Shown: positions 23,089-31,666 of the stretch, piece after piece
Layout: each line of letters opens with the position of its first letter
How positions within the stretch are numbered: position 1 is the stretch's first letter
NCBI GenBank assembly: GCA_024403995.1
Contig: JAKSQT010000020.1
Location: forward strand, 1-33,500
DNA length: 33,500 nt
Direction: 5' to 3'
Source of the DNA: Ruminococcus sp.
GTDB lineage: Bacteria > Bacillota > Clostridia > Oscillospirales > Ruminococcaceae
Notes under the pieces: generated by a model
Told to the model about the DNA's origin: nothing
Databases searched by the model: none
What the model saw: only the letters and a program-made list of their open reading frames with translations
Program-made: the position numbers and the translations under genes

Positions 23089-23508
23089 TCATTTTTTTGG
23101 AATTTTGGTCGATTTCCATTCAGGATAGACCATGTTATTCTCGTCTTGCGGATCGCCTGCATATATCTTATATGACTGCTTATAAGGAAGAATGCCGACG
23201 AAAATATAATCTCCGGTAGAAAGCTTGTTATTGAAATCTTCGCCAAGTTCAGCTCTTATTGCATCAAGGAATTTATTTGAATCCTGATAGATAAGTCTCA
23301 GGTCAAAAACATACCATTGTGCCTGATTGCCGTAACCGCTCATATTTTTCAGCGTAGCCGCCTTGCTGACTGCACTGCGGACAGTTTCAATTGTTTCATA
23401 ATCATTAGCCTTTTTTTCTTCTTTTGAATCTTTAAAAAATGAAAATGCAAACAAACCGATTACTACTAATATTACAATGCCCAAAAGCTTTTTCATTGAT
23501 GAACTCAT
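23089..23508 (-). CDS. Small membrane-anchored protein of unknown function
   Basis: A 139-residue protein I do not recognise. One hydrophobic segment (about 6-25, KLLGIVILVVIGLFAFSFF) anchors or exports it. The remaining ~110 residues include ETVRSAVSKAATLKNMSGYG and YIFVGILPYKQSYKIYAGD. GGAGA lies 8 bases before the ATG. It follows the CBM6/dockerin gene by 51 bp with no clear terminator between, so the two are probably read together, and it is followed by a strong terminator. A role with the surface protein is possible but unsupported. Confidence 0.65.
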   Translation of the reverse strand: MSSSMKKLLGIVILVVIGLFAFSFFKDSKEEKKANDYETIETVRSAVSKAATLKNMSGYGNQAQWYVFDLRLIYQDSNKFLDAIRAELGEDFNNKLSTGDYIFVGILPYKQSYKIYAGDPQDENNMVYPEWKSTKIPKK

Positions 23509-23559
23509 ATATTTTTCTCCATTTTTAACGTCCGCCGAATTTCACGGACAGTTCAGATC

Positions 23560-25236
23560 TCAGTTTTTACCAAATTCCTTGCAGAAAAGCAATTCGCCGC
23601 CGTTGTCATCAGCATATACACGCAGTTCAAATATTCCTTCTGAACTATCGGTTGACAGCGATGCCTTTTTGCCGCTTTCTATATTGCTGAGATACAGATA
23701 ATCCATATCATAATTGTCTGCGGAACGCTCATCGGTCGGAGTATCCTTCGGCACTACTCCTATCCATGCATCTTCCGCATAATTCCCACCGAAAACAGGT
23801 ATGAATGTTACTGTTTTATTCTCTTTGTCCCATGATATGTCCGAAACAGTGACAAATGCCTTGTCAGGTCCGATCACAAGCGCACTTTTCATAAGAACAA
23901 GGTCATAAACATCAAGCACGCCATCTTCGTTCATATCCCCGTTCTTCCATTTCACTGCATCTGCATTCTTAGCATTTATCAGCCATTTCTGAAGCACTAC
24001 CGCATCAGAGATATTGAAATGTCCGTCATTATTTATATCGCCTTTAATTGACGTATCGGCGGTTTCATCGGTATTGAACATGAAATAGTCCACATTCATT
24101 ATTGCAGCCGCTGAACCTCTGTACACGAAATATACATCATGAACACCAGCAACAGGAAGAACACCGCATGAGTCTTCTTCATAATTATTCCATGAATCCG
24201 ACCTTGGCACATTCAATGTTCCGATACAAACCCCGTCGGGCTTATCAATATGCACTTCCAATTCCGCATTGTCACACATACTGTTTGATGCACAGCATAT
24301 AAAGTTCTTTACAGGAACATCACCGAAATCAATGCCATAATATGCTGTACAGCTTCCGTTGGATATCCAGCCTATACAGCCGCCGTCGCTGCCCTTTGCA
24401 TCAGGATTTGCAGTTGATGCATAATCCGGGCCGTCGGAATAATCAATATCCTCTGCCTGAATTTTTGACAGTGCAGAACGCATATTACCGGGCTTTTCAG
24501 TCGTTCCGGTATCTTCGGTAACGATTATCGGAAGATAGAATATTTCCTCGGCAGTACCTCTGTCATCTCCGTTAAAAATGCGTATATCGTAATATCCCTC
24601 TTTTTCAGGAGTCCGGAGCACTGTTACCCCATCCTCTATATTTTTCAGATAAATGTACTTTCCGTTATAGTCGTCAGCCACCGCTTCGGTATGCTCTATT
24701 TCCGACGGAATAAATGTTATCCATGCATCGTCCTGAATATCTCCTGACATTTCAACAAAGATATTTATATCAGTTGAAGGCTTCACGATACGGCTGTCCA
24801 CGGAGGCTGACGCTTTAAGATAACTGTTTCTGAGCAGAATTGGCAGACAGGCTATTTCCTTTGCATCATCGGAATAATCGCTGTCAAATACACGTATATC
24901 ATAATTTCCGCTGTAACTCGGTGCTTTAAGAGTAACTCTTCCGTCCTTTATATCTTTCAGATATGAATATCCTACGTTATGTTCGTCGCTGTCCTTTTCG
25001 GTATGAGGAATTTCCGACGGTACAAATGTTATCCACGCATCATCAGGAACATCGCCTTTTATGTCGATATCAATTGTAATATCAGTATTTCTGATAAAAC
25101 AATTTCCGTCAACGCTTATTGATACACTAAGCGGTTCTGACTGTGATTCTTCTGCTGAAACAATAGCAGGCAGTGAAGATACGGCTGAAAGTACTGTACT
25201 GAATGCAACCAGTGATGAAACAATTTTTCTTTTCAT
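23560..25236 (-). CDS. Secreted CBM6/dockerin protein with three copies of an unnamed domain
   Basis: A 558-residue exported protein. Order: signal peptide (1-28); repeat domain A (35-137); repeat domain B (139-239); a CBM6-like beta-sandwich (about 259-388, IQAEDIDYSD to VDYFMF) that should bind polysaccharide; a type I dockerin (397-455, loops DINNDGHFNISD and DMNEDGVLDVYD); and repeat domain C (462-556). The repeats share DDAWITFVPSEIPHTE, YLKxIxDG and GxYDIRVF. There is no catalytic domain. The dockerin lies inside the chain, not at the end. AGGAGT stands before the ATG. It is probably a non-catalytic binding component of a cellulosome-like assembly. Confidence 0.85.
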   Translation of the reverse strand: MKRKIVSSLVAFSTVLSAVSSLPAIVSAEESQSEPLSVSISVDGNCFIRNTDITIDIDIKGDVPDDAWITFVPSEIPHTEKDSDEHNVGYSYLKDIKDGRVTLKAPSYSGNYDIRVFDSDYSDDAKEIACLPILLRNSYLKASASVDSRIVKPSTDINIFVEMSGDIQDDAWITFIPSEIEHTEAVADDYNGKYIYLKNIEDGVTVLRTPEKEGYYDIRIFNGDDRGTAEEIFYLPIIVTEDTGTTEKPGNMRSALSKIQAEDIDYSDGPDYASTANPDAKGSDGGCIGWISNGSCTAYYGIDFGDVPVKNFICCASNSMCDNAELEVHIDKPDGVCIGTLNVPRSDSWNNYEEDSCGVLPVAGVHDVYFVYRGSAAAIMNVDYFMFNTDETADTSIKGDINNDGHFNISDAVVLQKWLINAKNADAVKWKNGDMNEDGVLDVYDLVLMKSALVIGPDKAFVTVSDISWDKENKTVTFIPVFGGNYAEDAWIGVVPKDTPTDERSADNYDMDYLYLSNIESGKKASLSTDSSEGIFELRVYADDNGGELLFCKEFGKN

Positions 25237-25298
25237 TATTATACACTCCTTTTATTGTAAATGTAATAGAAATTATATATATCCACTGATATATATTA

Positions 25299-25327
25299 AT
25301 TATAACACACAGCACATATAATTTCAA
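25299..25327 (-). promoter_or_regulatory. Promoter of the CBM6/dockerin gene
   Basis: On the minus strand TTGAAA (25322-25327), a 17-base spacer and TATAAT (25299-25304). It faces the ATG at 25236. Confidence 0.72.
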
Positions 25328-25353
25328 TATATTTTTTTGTCTTTTCAAAAAAA

Positions 25354-25390
25354 TAGAAAAAAACTGCACAGAGCATTACTTCTGTGCAGT
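25354..25390 (-). terminator. Rho-independent terminator of the sigma/anti-sigma operon
   Basis: Perfect 10-bp stem ACTGCACAGA / TCTGTGCAGT (25363-25372 and 25381-25390) followed on the minus strand by a T-rich tract. It lies about 60 bp beyond the stop codon at 25450. Confidence 0.9.
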
Positions 25391-25403
25391 AAATCAATGT
25401 TAA

Positions 25404-25439
25404 GGCAACACCGCACAAAGCACGTCTGACGACTTTGTA
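25404..25439. repeat. Truncated MITE-2 element (36 bp)
   Basis: These 36 bases are identical to one end of MITE-2 as found at 5061-5096 (inverted), starting GGCAACACCGCACAAAG and preceded by TTAA. Identity stops abruptly at 25439, ten bases before the stop codon of the anti-sigma-like gene. The rest of the element is missing. Confidence 0.8.
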
Positions 25440-25449
25440 AGGTACTGAC

Positions 25450-27489
25450 TTAATGTAAATTGAATATTTCGTTTTGAGTCCAGCACTTGTATTCCACACC
25501 AACACGCTGATAGAAATAATGACCGGTGTAATAAAGCATTCCGTATTCACTGTACGGAGCATAACAATCCCCGTCGGCATCATAATTAACGAAAAATCCA
25601 TACTTTTCACCGATTATGGGTTCTTCACCGCTGAGAGCATACTCATGATAGTATAAGACTCCGCCTTTTGCTTTACTTGAACGGAAGCCTCCCGGAAGAC
25701 AGATTTTTATGGTTTCACCGTATGTGAATGAGCTTTTTCTTGAGTAGGTCATCTCAACACTGAGCATGGTATATACCGGATATTTGCCGTTCGGTTTTTC
25801 GGTATATGAAATATCCTTAATTTTTCCGATAACAAAATCATCCGTTTCTTCTGAAATGGTTCTGATATCTGAAGTTATCGTGCCGGAATCCAGAATGCTC
25901 CTTTCGATATAATTGCTTTCTTTCTTTACATCGTCAAAGAATGTAGGCTTTTCAAACATTTTCGGAGTTCCGGATATTCCCCATATTTTGCCGGACTCCA
26001 GTTTTTCTTCATCACACCAGACCATATATCTTGATTCATCCGATGATGCATCAGCTATTATTTCTTTGATAGGGCTGAGAATATCTTTGTCTGATCTGAA
26101 CATTCTTTCGTTGTTCAGCAGCAGCCTGTTATCAGCAAACAATTCGATTTTGATTGGTTCATTGCCATTATAAATATAGATCACAGCACCCTGTTCCCGA
26201 CTTACGAGCGCCCCCAGATCTACCCATTTTGAAGAAGTAAGCAGATTTTCTATCTGCAATATTTCGCTTGAACTTGCATAGAAAAGATGCGGTGAAAAAA
26301 CGGCAGAAGTAAATGCTACATCATCAAAAATAACATCTTGTACGGTTAAAATGCCTTTTTGTTCATTTTTTGAATATCCGTTATCATTACTATCGAACGA
26401 TGAACTTTCAGAATCGTATCTTCTTGGGTCATTTCTGATATGCATATACGTTCCGCCGCATATTCCTATAAGGAGAACTGCCCCTGCCGCAACAGAAGCA
26501 TACTTTCTCCAGAGCGATTTTTTGTAAATCTCAATATTGAATTCGGTTTCTGTCTGAGCATTATCGTCCCTGATGCGGTCTATATACTTCTGTATACTTC
26601 TGGCAAAAATATTGTCTTTTTCTTCATCATCGACCTTTTGGGGATCGGTTTTATTTGTCAGCCACTCAAAAGAACTCTCCTTAACTCTGACATTCCGACT
26701 GCCGCTGTATACAGAATCATTTTTTTCTTTTTTATTTTTATTTTCATAACTTTTTTCCCTGCCTTTACCGAGCACATCATCCGTCCCCACGATTTTGATG
26801 CTGTTCAGTTCCGCAACATAGTTTTCAAGAATTCTGTCAATGCCATTATGGGATTCTGCGGCAGTTTCAGAAGTTTTCCTGATATCTCTGCCGTTCACTG
26901 CGGCAGGAGAATTATTGTTGACGGAAGCATGGTTTCCATCTGTTTTTTTCGGCGATACGGTGTTTTCGCCTGTTGTTGCATTGTTTTTCGTTTGATGTTG
27001 TCTGAGGTCATTCTTATCCCCGTCTGACTCAAAGAATTCATCAATACGTCTGATACAGCGATGTTCAGTTCTTTCCGTCAGAACGCCGTCTGTTTTTTCG
27101 GTGGGAAGTGAAGCATTCTGTCTGATGCCGTTTTCTTTCACGCCCGGAAAATCTACCAGTTCATTCTCATCGCCGATCTCAAAATATTCTGTAGTACGAC
27201 TCTCAAAAACAGTTCCGTGTTTGTTTATTATTTCAGTATTCTGAACTGCCGGTGTCTCAGCCGCATCAGCATTATTGTCCGGCACTGTTCCTTGCTGTCT
27301 GAAACTCTGACTGCTCTGAATGATATTTCTGTAATCCGAATTGCTTCTTGAATGGAATTCTGCGAGACTTCTTGCAAATAGATCATCCATCTTCTCATTA
27401 CCAAGAGCAGAATATTTTTCAGCCATAAGTTCGAGAGTTTCATCATCGGCATTTTCAAGTGCCGTCAGATCGATGTCTTTCTCATTCAT
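25450..27489 (-). CDS. Large single-pass membrane protein, candidate anti-sigma factor
   Basis: A 679-residue protein encoded 13 bp after an ECF sigma gene. The cytoplasmic part (1-330) is long and mostly low in order, rich in Asn, Asp, Lys and Thr. It holds the motif FARS twice, at 38-41 (MDDLFARSLAEF) and 295-298 (KDNIFARSIQKY). One membrane segment (about 331-349) leads to an outer domain of ~330 residues with no recognised family. The layout, cytoplasmic part then membrane then outer sensor, and the gene order fit a membrane anti-sigma factor, but no known anti-sigma fold such as a zinc-binding domain was seen. GAGGAGGAG precedes the ATG. The 3' end abuts a truncated MITE-2. Confidence 0.65.
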   Translation of the reverse strand: MNEKDIDLTALENADDETLELMAEKYSALGNEKMDDLFARSLAEFHSRSNSDYRNIIQSSQSFRQQGTVPDNNADAAETPAVQNTEIINKHGTVFESRTTEYFEIGDENELVDFPGVKENGIRQNASLPTEKTDGVLTERTEHRCIRRIDEFFESDGDKNDLRQHQTKNNATTGENTVSPKKTDGNHASVNNNSPAAVNGRDIRKTSETAAESHNGIDRILENYVAELNSIKIVGTDDVLGKGREKSYENKNKKEKNDSVYSGSRNVRVKESSFEWLTNKTDPQKVDDEEKDNIFARSIQKYIDRIRDDNAQTETEFNIEIYKKSLWRKYASVAAGAVLLIGICGGTYMHIRNDPRRYDSESSSFDSNDNGYSKNEQKGILTVQDVIFDDVAFTSAVFSPHLFYASSSEILQIENLLTSSKWVDLGALVSREQGAVIYIYNGNEPIKIELFADNRLLLNNERMFRSDKDILSPIKEIIADASSDESRYMVWCDEEKLESGKIWGISGTPKMFEKPTFFDDVKKESNYIERSILDSGTITSDIRTISEETDDFVIGKIKDISYTEKPNGKYPVYTMLSVEMTYSRKSSFTYGETIKICLPGGFRSSKAKGGVLYYHEYALSGEEPIIGEKYGFFVNYDADGDCYAPYSEYGMLYYTGHYFYQRVGVEYKCWTQNEIFNLH

Positions 27490-27502
27490 AACATTCTCCT
27501 CC

Positions 27503-28069
27503 TCATATGGTTATTCCGCTCTTTTCAAGAATGTCTCTCAGCTTTTTCACGGCTCTTGCACATCTTACATTTATTGCATTTGGTGTAAGTACCACTATAT
27601 CTGCAATTTCTTTGGATGATCTGCCGTAATAATATTTCTGCATGATAATTGTTGAATCAGGTTCCCCAAGTTCTGTTATTTTTTCAAGAAGAATTCTGCC
27701 CACTTCTTTTTCTGCTACAGTACTTTCTATATTTTCACCGGATTCTATCGGGGAAAAGTTTTCATCATCAATTGAGATACTCTTGTTTTTTTTGGAGACG
27801 ATGCGTTTATAATAATCCGCTGCCTTTCTTTTTGCAACAGTTCCGATAAAGCCTTTCAGTTCTCCTGAAAACTGCTTTTCGGAATTATATCCTGCAAATA
27901 CATCAGCAAATATATCAACAACACATTCGTCCATATCTTCTTTTTCTGCACAGCTTCTCAATCTGTTGAAAACTATGGTATAAACATAATTACAGTATTC
28001 ATCAAAAAGCATTCTGAACGCAGTATCTTTTGACTCAGTTAAATTTTTCCGATAATCCTCGTGATCCAT
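27503..28069 (-). CDS. ECF-type RNA polymerase sigma factor
   Basis: A 188-residue sigma-70 family protein of the extracytoplasmic-function type. Region 2 is in AFRMLFDEYCNYVYTIVFNR to FIGTVAKRKAADYYKRI; region 4 in IIMQKYYYGRSSKEIADIVV with the recognition helix at TPNAINVRCARAVKKLRDI. The start is MDHEDYRKNL because AAAGGAGGG is 6-7 bases upstream; the frame opens 14 codons earlier. The next gene is a membrane protein that may hold it inactive. A sigma-A-like promoter lies at 28181-28209; whether it also reads its own promoter is not visible. Confidence 0.92.
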   Translation of the reverse strand: MDHEDYRKNLTESKDTAFRMLFDEYCNYVYTIVFNRLRSCAEKEDMDECVVDIFADVFAGYNSEKQFSGELKGFIGTVAKRKAADYYKRIVSKKNKSISIDDENFSPIESGENIESTVAEKEVGRILLEKITELGEPDSTIIMQKYYYGRSSKEIADIVVLTPNAINVRCARAVKKLRDILEKSGITI

Positions 28070-28180
28070 CCTATCCCTCCTTTTAGAGCCTGACAGGCCC
28101 TTAAACAGCACCGCACGGCAGTATTATGTCCGTTTTCCGGCGGGCTGTCAAAAATGATGAGCAATGCATTTTCATCTTTC

Positions 28181-28209
28181 ATTATACACATTCCTTTTCA
28201 GAAATGCAA
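28181..28209 (-). promoter_or_regulatory. Promoter of the ECF sigma operon
   Basis: On the minus strand TTGCAT (28204-28209), a 17-base spacer and TATAAT (28181-28186). The ~110-base leader is unusually GC-rich for the region and has the small palindrome GCCTGACAGGC (28088-28098) just before the ribosome site. Confidence 0.7.
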
Positions 28210-28278
28210 ATCTTACACAAAAAAATATATTTTTTTATTTTAACTTTATGATATCTCTGAAAAACTGCTCTGAGCAAG

Positions 28279-28312
28279 AAAAAACGGCACATACATTTTC
28301 GTGTATGTGCCG
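28279..28312 (-). terminator. Rho-independent terminator
   Basis: Perfect 11-bp stem CGGCACATACA / TGTATGTGCCG (28285-28295 and 28302-28312), then six T on the minus strand. It lies 17 bp after the stop of the 37-codon ORF and serves it and the large LRR gene. Confidence 0.9.
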
Positions 28313-28329
28313 ATATACCGACATTTCAG

Positions 28330-28443
28330 TTAATCAATATCTACTCCCTCGGTTTCAGGGAAAAAAATATCACTTGTAGTCACAACATCTTCTGTGTCAA
28401 AAATGATAACTTTAATATAACATGGCTCATAAACTTTCTTCAT
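28330..28443 (-). CDS. Small peptide, 37 residues, unannotated
   Basis: An ATG at 28443 preceded by GGAGAGGAAG (8 bases away) opens a 37-codon frame ending in TAA. The peptide starts MKKVYEPCYIKVIIFD, carries DVVTTS in the middle and ends acidic (PETEGVDID), with a single cysteine at position 8. There is no signal peptide or membrane segment. The general pattern, YExPxIxVIxF followed by D(V/I)(I/V)TTS, recalls many short hypothetical proteins of gut Clostridia that I know only as uncharacterised. It sits 65 bp after the large LRR gene and just before a terminator, with no terminator between. Role unknown; a precursor peptide is one possibility. Confidence 0.65.
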   Translation of the reverse strand: MKKVYEPCYIKVIIFDTEDVVTTSDIFFPETEGVDID

Positions 28444-28508
28444 AGCTATCTTCCTCTCCTTAAATCTTGTCCGCATAAAATGAACAAGTCATTGACTTAA
28501 CTTTATCA

Positions 28509-31448
28509 TTATTTACCGGCATAATTGCTTGCCGCATTTCCATACTCAAACAATGCACACACAAGATCGACCAGATCTGCCTTTTCAGAATTGCTGCTGT
28601 ATTTATTCAGTACTGAATAAACATAGGAATACGGACCAAAGCAAACTGAATTGCTGTCAAATTCAATTGAATAATATGTATTCATAGCTTCCGGACTAAT
28701 ATCAGGTATTTCGATATAGTACAGATCGCCCTTCTGCTTGATATCAAACGCTGAACTGTGATTTTTTATATCATCACTGCACGTAAAATAGAGACGGCAG
28801 TCCATTCTTGAATCAAGAACGAGCGAGATCTGTTTAAATTCTATCGTATTTGGAATAGTACTGTCTTTTGCAAATTTAAAATTCCTGAAATAATCTGCTT
28901 TATAACGGCTTACTTTATCAACATTGCTTGAAAGCGGAGTATCAAAGAAATACTTCTCAGCATATGCAAAATATGTTTTCATCGAAGAAACAAGCGTTCC
29001 GAGCTTTTCATCCTTTGAAACATCAAGCGATTCCAGATACTTCTGAACAGATATTTTAAGCGTATTATCGGTATAATTGCTTCCGTCCTCACGAAGTATG
29101 TCTATTTTTTCGCCTTTTTCATCAACAAGTTTCAGGCTGATATCTTTAGCGGTCTGCACTGACGATACCTCATAAGTAAAGCAGTAGCGTCCATCCGAAA
29201 CTTTATAGCTTGGATCTGCATAGAGTTTCTGCTGACCGTTCGGGCCGTTCAAAACGGCATAAACTCCCTGATTTACCAGTGAATCCGGAATATCGATATA
29301 GAAATTCAGTCCTATCATGCCTGTGAGTGAAACAGATGCACCGGCTTTGACAGCCGCATGCTCTGTATTGCTGTTTTCCTGTTCAAGATCAACAGAATAC
29401 CAGATAATTGAGTTTGCTGCCTTGTCGGCACAAGCCCATTTTATCACATCTCCCTCAACAATTGGTTCAACTGATGTATCGGAAAGACGAGCACCGCCTA
29501 TCCTGCCCTCGCTGCGGAGAACATTTCCTACCTCATCGAATATCTCATATTTGAGCGACTCAAATTTTCCGTTTCTCCATTCTTCCCAGAGCACACAATA
29601 TGAACCGTCATCCAGTGTCACAAGCTTTGTCTGTCCAGGCACAAGTCCGCTGTCATGTGCTGAATCTGTAAGCCAGAATATATTGGAATCGACATTATTG
29701 CCCGTTTTAGCATCAATCCTTGTCTCGCCGCCAATATCCTCACTGAATTTTTCTGAAAGAGACTTGTCCTTGATTATTATGAACGCATCATACTTTCCTG
29801 TTTTAGATGATGAATTTTTGAATGTACCTGATGTAAATTCTCTTGTGCCGCTTCCTGAAAATGCCATAGTAGATTCACTTTCAGCAACGTTTCCGAGCTG
29901 ACAATAGGTAGGATTTCCATCACCCTCATATGTACCGGGGCTTGTGAAAATATTCGTATCTCCGTTTGCTCCGAGATAGCTTTCTATAATGCTGTCAGGC
30001 GAATCTATCTTATAAGTATTCAGGTTGACTGCACGGCTGTAAGCATCGCCCATCTGGAGGACAGCCATGCCGTAATCAGTGACAATAGCAGTATTTCCGA
30101 AAGAGTGTGAGCCTTCGTTGTTCCAGCACTGCTTCAGAGTGAGGTCATCCGCATCAAACATACAGGTTACAATTCCCTGATGATTCGTACCGTTTTCATC
30201 ATGATACCATTCGGTGTTGAAGAACAAGCCGAGAACGCCGTTCTTTACACACATATTTGCGTTTCCTGCCGCAAAAGGACGCAGAGCATTTGTCGTTCTG
30301 AAATCTACCGTCTGCGAATCGATCAATTTGCCGCTCAAGTCATATTTCTCAACGCAGACGTTGTCCTCGCCTGAAACATGGGAAGTTTCTTCTCTGCTGT
30401 CAGGAATTGTGTATGCCCACATTATGTAAAGGAAGTCGTTTTCATCAATTGCTGCTGCGCCGAATGACCAGTCTTCCTTTTCAAAAACAAGAGGTCCCTG
30501 TGTTGAATCTTCCGGAAGTATACAGCACCAGCCTGCCGTATTCTGAATGCCGAAATATTTGGCTTCATGGTCAAAATAGCCATATGCCGCATAATCATTT
30601 CCCTCGCTGTCCGTCAGTTCCTGAACCGTATCAGGTCTCCATATTCCGCCGTATTCATTTGTATCACGGCTGGAATTTAGATAATTCTGTCCCGGAAGTC
30701 TGCCGTATGTATTCAGTTTTACTGAATGATCATCAGGGCATTTCACAGACTCAGACTGTGCCGTTAAGTTGTAATCGATATCACTGTACTGATACGTAAG
30801 CTCATCACGGGGATTATCAACGCTTAAAGAAGTACCTCCGCCTGGATCGCCCATGAAGTTTACTCTGCCCGTACACGAAATAGTTTCCAGATTCGGACAG
30901 TTCCTGAATGCATTGCTTGCAACAGTTGTTCCGCCGCCTATTTTAACGGAAGTAAGTGCAGGCAGATCTGCAAAAGTGTTTTTGGCAATATTGCAGTTTT
31001 CACCGATAGTTACAGAAGCAAGCTTATCTGACTTATAGAAAAGAGAGGTTACATTTTTTTCATTTTGAACTATTGAACAGCCGCTGCCTAACTCCACGCA
31101 TTCAAGTTCATCCATATAAATGAAAGCCCAGCCTTCAATAGTTACATTATCAGGAACTTTCAGAGAAGTAATTTTGCTCTGACCATTAAAAGCGTTTTCT
31201 TTTATCAAAGTAACTTTTTTGCCGTCAATTTCAGAAGGAATTTCAACATTTCCCGAAGCTGCATATTTCAGTTTTTTAACAGAAACAGTTCCGTCACCGT
31301 TGTCATCAATGATATATTCAACATCTGCGGCTTCTGCTGTAATTCTATGCTTTGGCAGTATCAAAGGCGCTGACGGTACTGCATAAACAGCCGAAAGAGA
31401 AAGCGCCGCAATAACGATCAGTGATTTTTTTATCATCTTCTTCATCAT
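28509..31448 (-). CDS. Large secreted BspA-type leucine-rich-repeat protein
   Basis: A 979-residue exported protein. A signal peptide (to about residue 40, ITAEAA) is followed by LRR_5/BspA units (about 55-195, e.g. LIKENAFNGQSKITSLKVPD, NTFADLPALTSVKIG, NAFRNCPNLETIS). The middle (about 200-690) has repeated Trp/Tyr-rich strands such as WSFGAAAIDENDFLYIMW and YCVLWEEWRNGKF that could form a beta-propeller; this is a guess. The C-terminal ~270 residues start at VSLTGMIGLNFYIDIPDSL and end with AKxxLVxxxxxYGNAA-type helices, a pattern common in gut clostridial surface proteins. GGGAGG precedes the ATG. No anchor or dockerin is visible, so it is probably released. Confidence 0.83.
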   Translation of the reverse strand: MMKKMIKKSLIVIAALSLSAVYAVPSAPLILPKHRITAEAADVEYIIDDNGDGTVSVKKLKYAASGNVEIPSEIDGKKVTLIKENAFNGQSKITSLKVPDNVTIEGWAFIYMDELECVELGSGCSIVQNEKNVTSLFYKSDKLASVTIGENCNIAKNTFADLPALTSVKIGGGTTVASNAFRNCPNLETISCTGRVNFMGDPGGGTSLSVDNPRDELTYQYSDIDYNLTAQSESVKCPDDHSVKLNTYGRLPGQNYLNSSRDTNEYGGIWRPDTVQELTDSEGNDYAAYGYFDHEAKYFGIQNTAGWCCILPEDSTQGPLVFEKEDWSFGAAAIDENDFLYIMWAYTIPDSREETSHVSGEDNVCVEKYDLSGKLIDSQTVDFRTTNALRPFAAGNANMCVKNGVLGLFFNTEWYHDENGTNHQGIVTCMFDADDLTLKQCWNNEGSHSFGNTAIVTDYGMAVLQMGDAYSRAVNLNTYKIDSPDSIIESYLGANGDTNIFTSPGTYEGDGNPTYCQLGNVAESESTMAFSGSGTREFTSGTFKNSSSKTGKYDAFIIIKDKSLSEKFSEDIGGETRIDAKTGNNVDSNIFWLTDSAHDSGLVPGQTKLVTLDDGSYCVLWEEWRNGKFESLKYEIFDEVGNVLRSEGRIGGARLSDTSVEPIVEGDVIKWACADKAANSIIWYSVDLEQENSNTEHAAVKAGASVSLTGMIGLNFYIDIPDSLVNQGVYAVLNGPNGQQKLYADPSYKVSDGRYCFTYEVSSVQTAKDISLKLVDEKGEKIDILREDGSNYTDNTLKISVQKYLESLDVSKDEKLGTLVSSMKTYFAYAEKYFFDTPLSSNVDKVSRYKADYFRNFKFAKDSTIPNTIEFKQISLVLDSRMDCRLYFTCSDDIKNHSSAFDIKQKGDLYYIEIPDISPEAMNTYYSIEFDSNSVCFGPYSYVYSVLNKYSSNSEKADLVDLVCALFEYGNAASNYAGK

Positions 31449-31496
31449 ATATTCCTCCCTGTATATTTCTTTAAACGGATAGAATTTTGTATTTTC

Positions 31497-31525
31497 ATTG
31501 TATCATGTTTTTAAGTAAAAATCAA
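31497..31525 (-). promoter_or_regulatory. Promoter of the large LRR gene
   Basis: On the minus strand TTGATT (31520-31525), a 17-base spacer ending in TGA, and TACAAT (31497-31502): an extended -10 promoter facing the ATG at 31448. Confidence 0.7.
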
Positions 31526-31624
31526 GTTTTTTCTATATATTTTTCTGAATTTTCTTAACATTATATATTTAATTTTACCAATAAAAAGAAGTATAAACAA
31601 CTAAGAAGTTTTATTGGAGGAACA

Positions 31625-31660
31625 AAAAAGCCGCACAAAATTTCAGTAAATTCTGTGCGG
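31625..31660 (-). terminator. Terminator of the NifX/hydrolase unit
   Basis: Stem CCGCACAGAATTT / AAATTTTGTGCGG (one G-T pair, 4-base loop) followed by six T on the minus strand. Its first arm continues the sequence CAACACCGCACA, which equals 12 bases of the MITE-2 end, so the terminator may derive from that element. Confidence 0.88.
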
Positions 31661-31666
31661 TGTTGA

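Noticed and set aside
26440-27027. A 195-codon plus-strand frame resembling a membrane protein
   Set aside because: It is antisense to the cytoplasmic part of the anti-sigma-like gene; hydrophobicity comes from the complement of polar A-rich codons.
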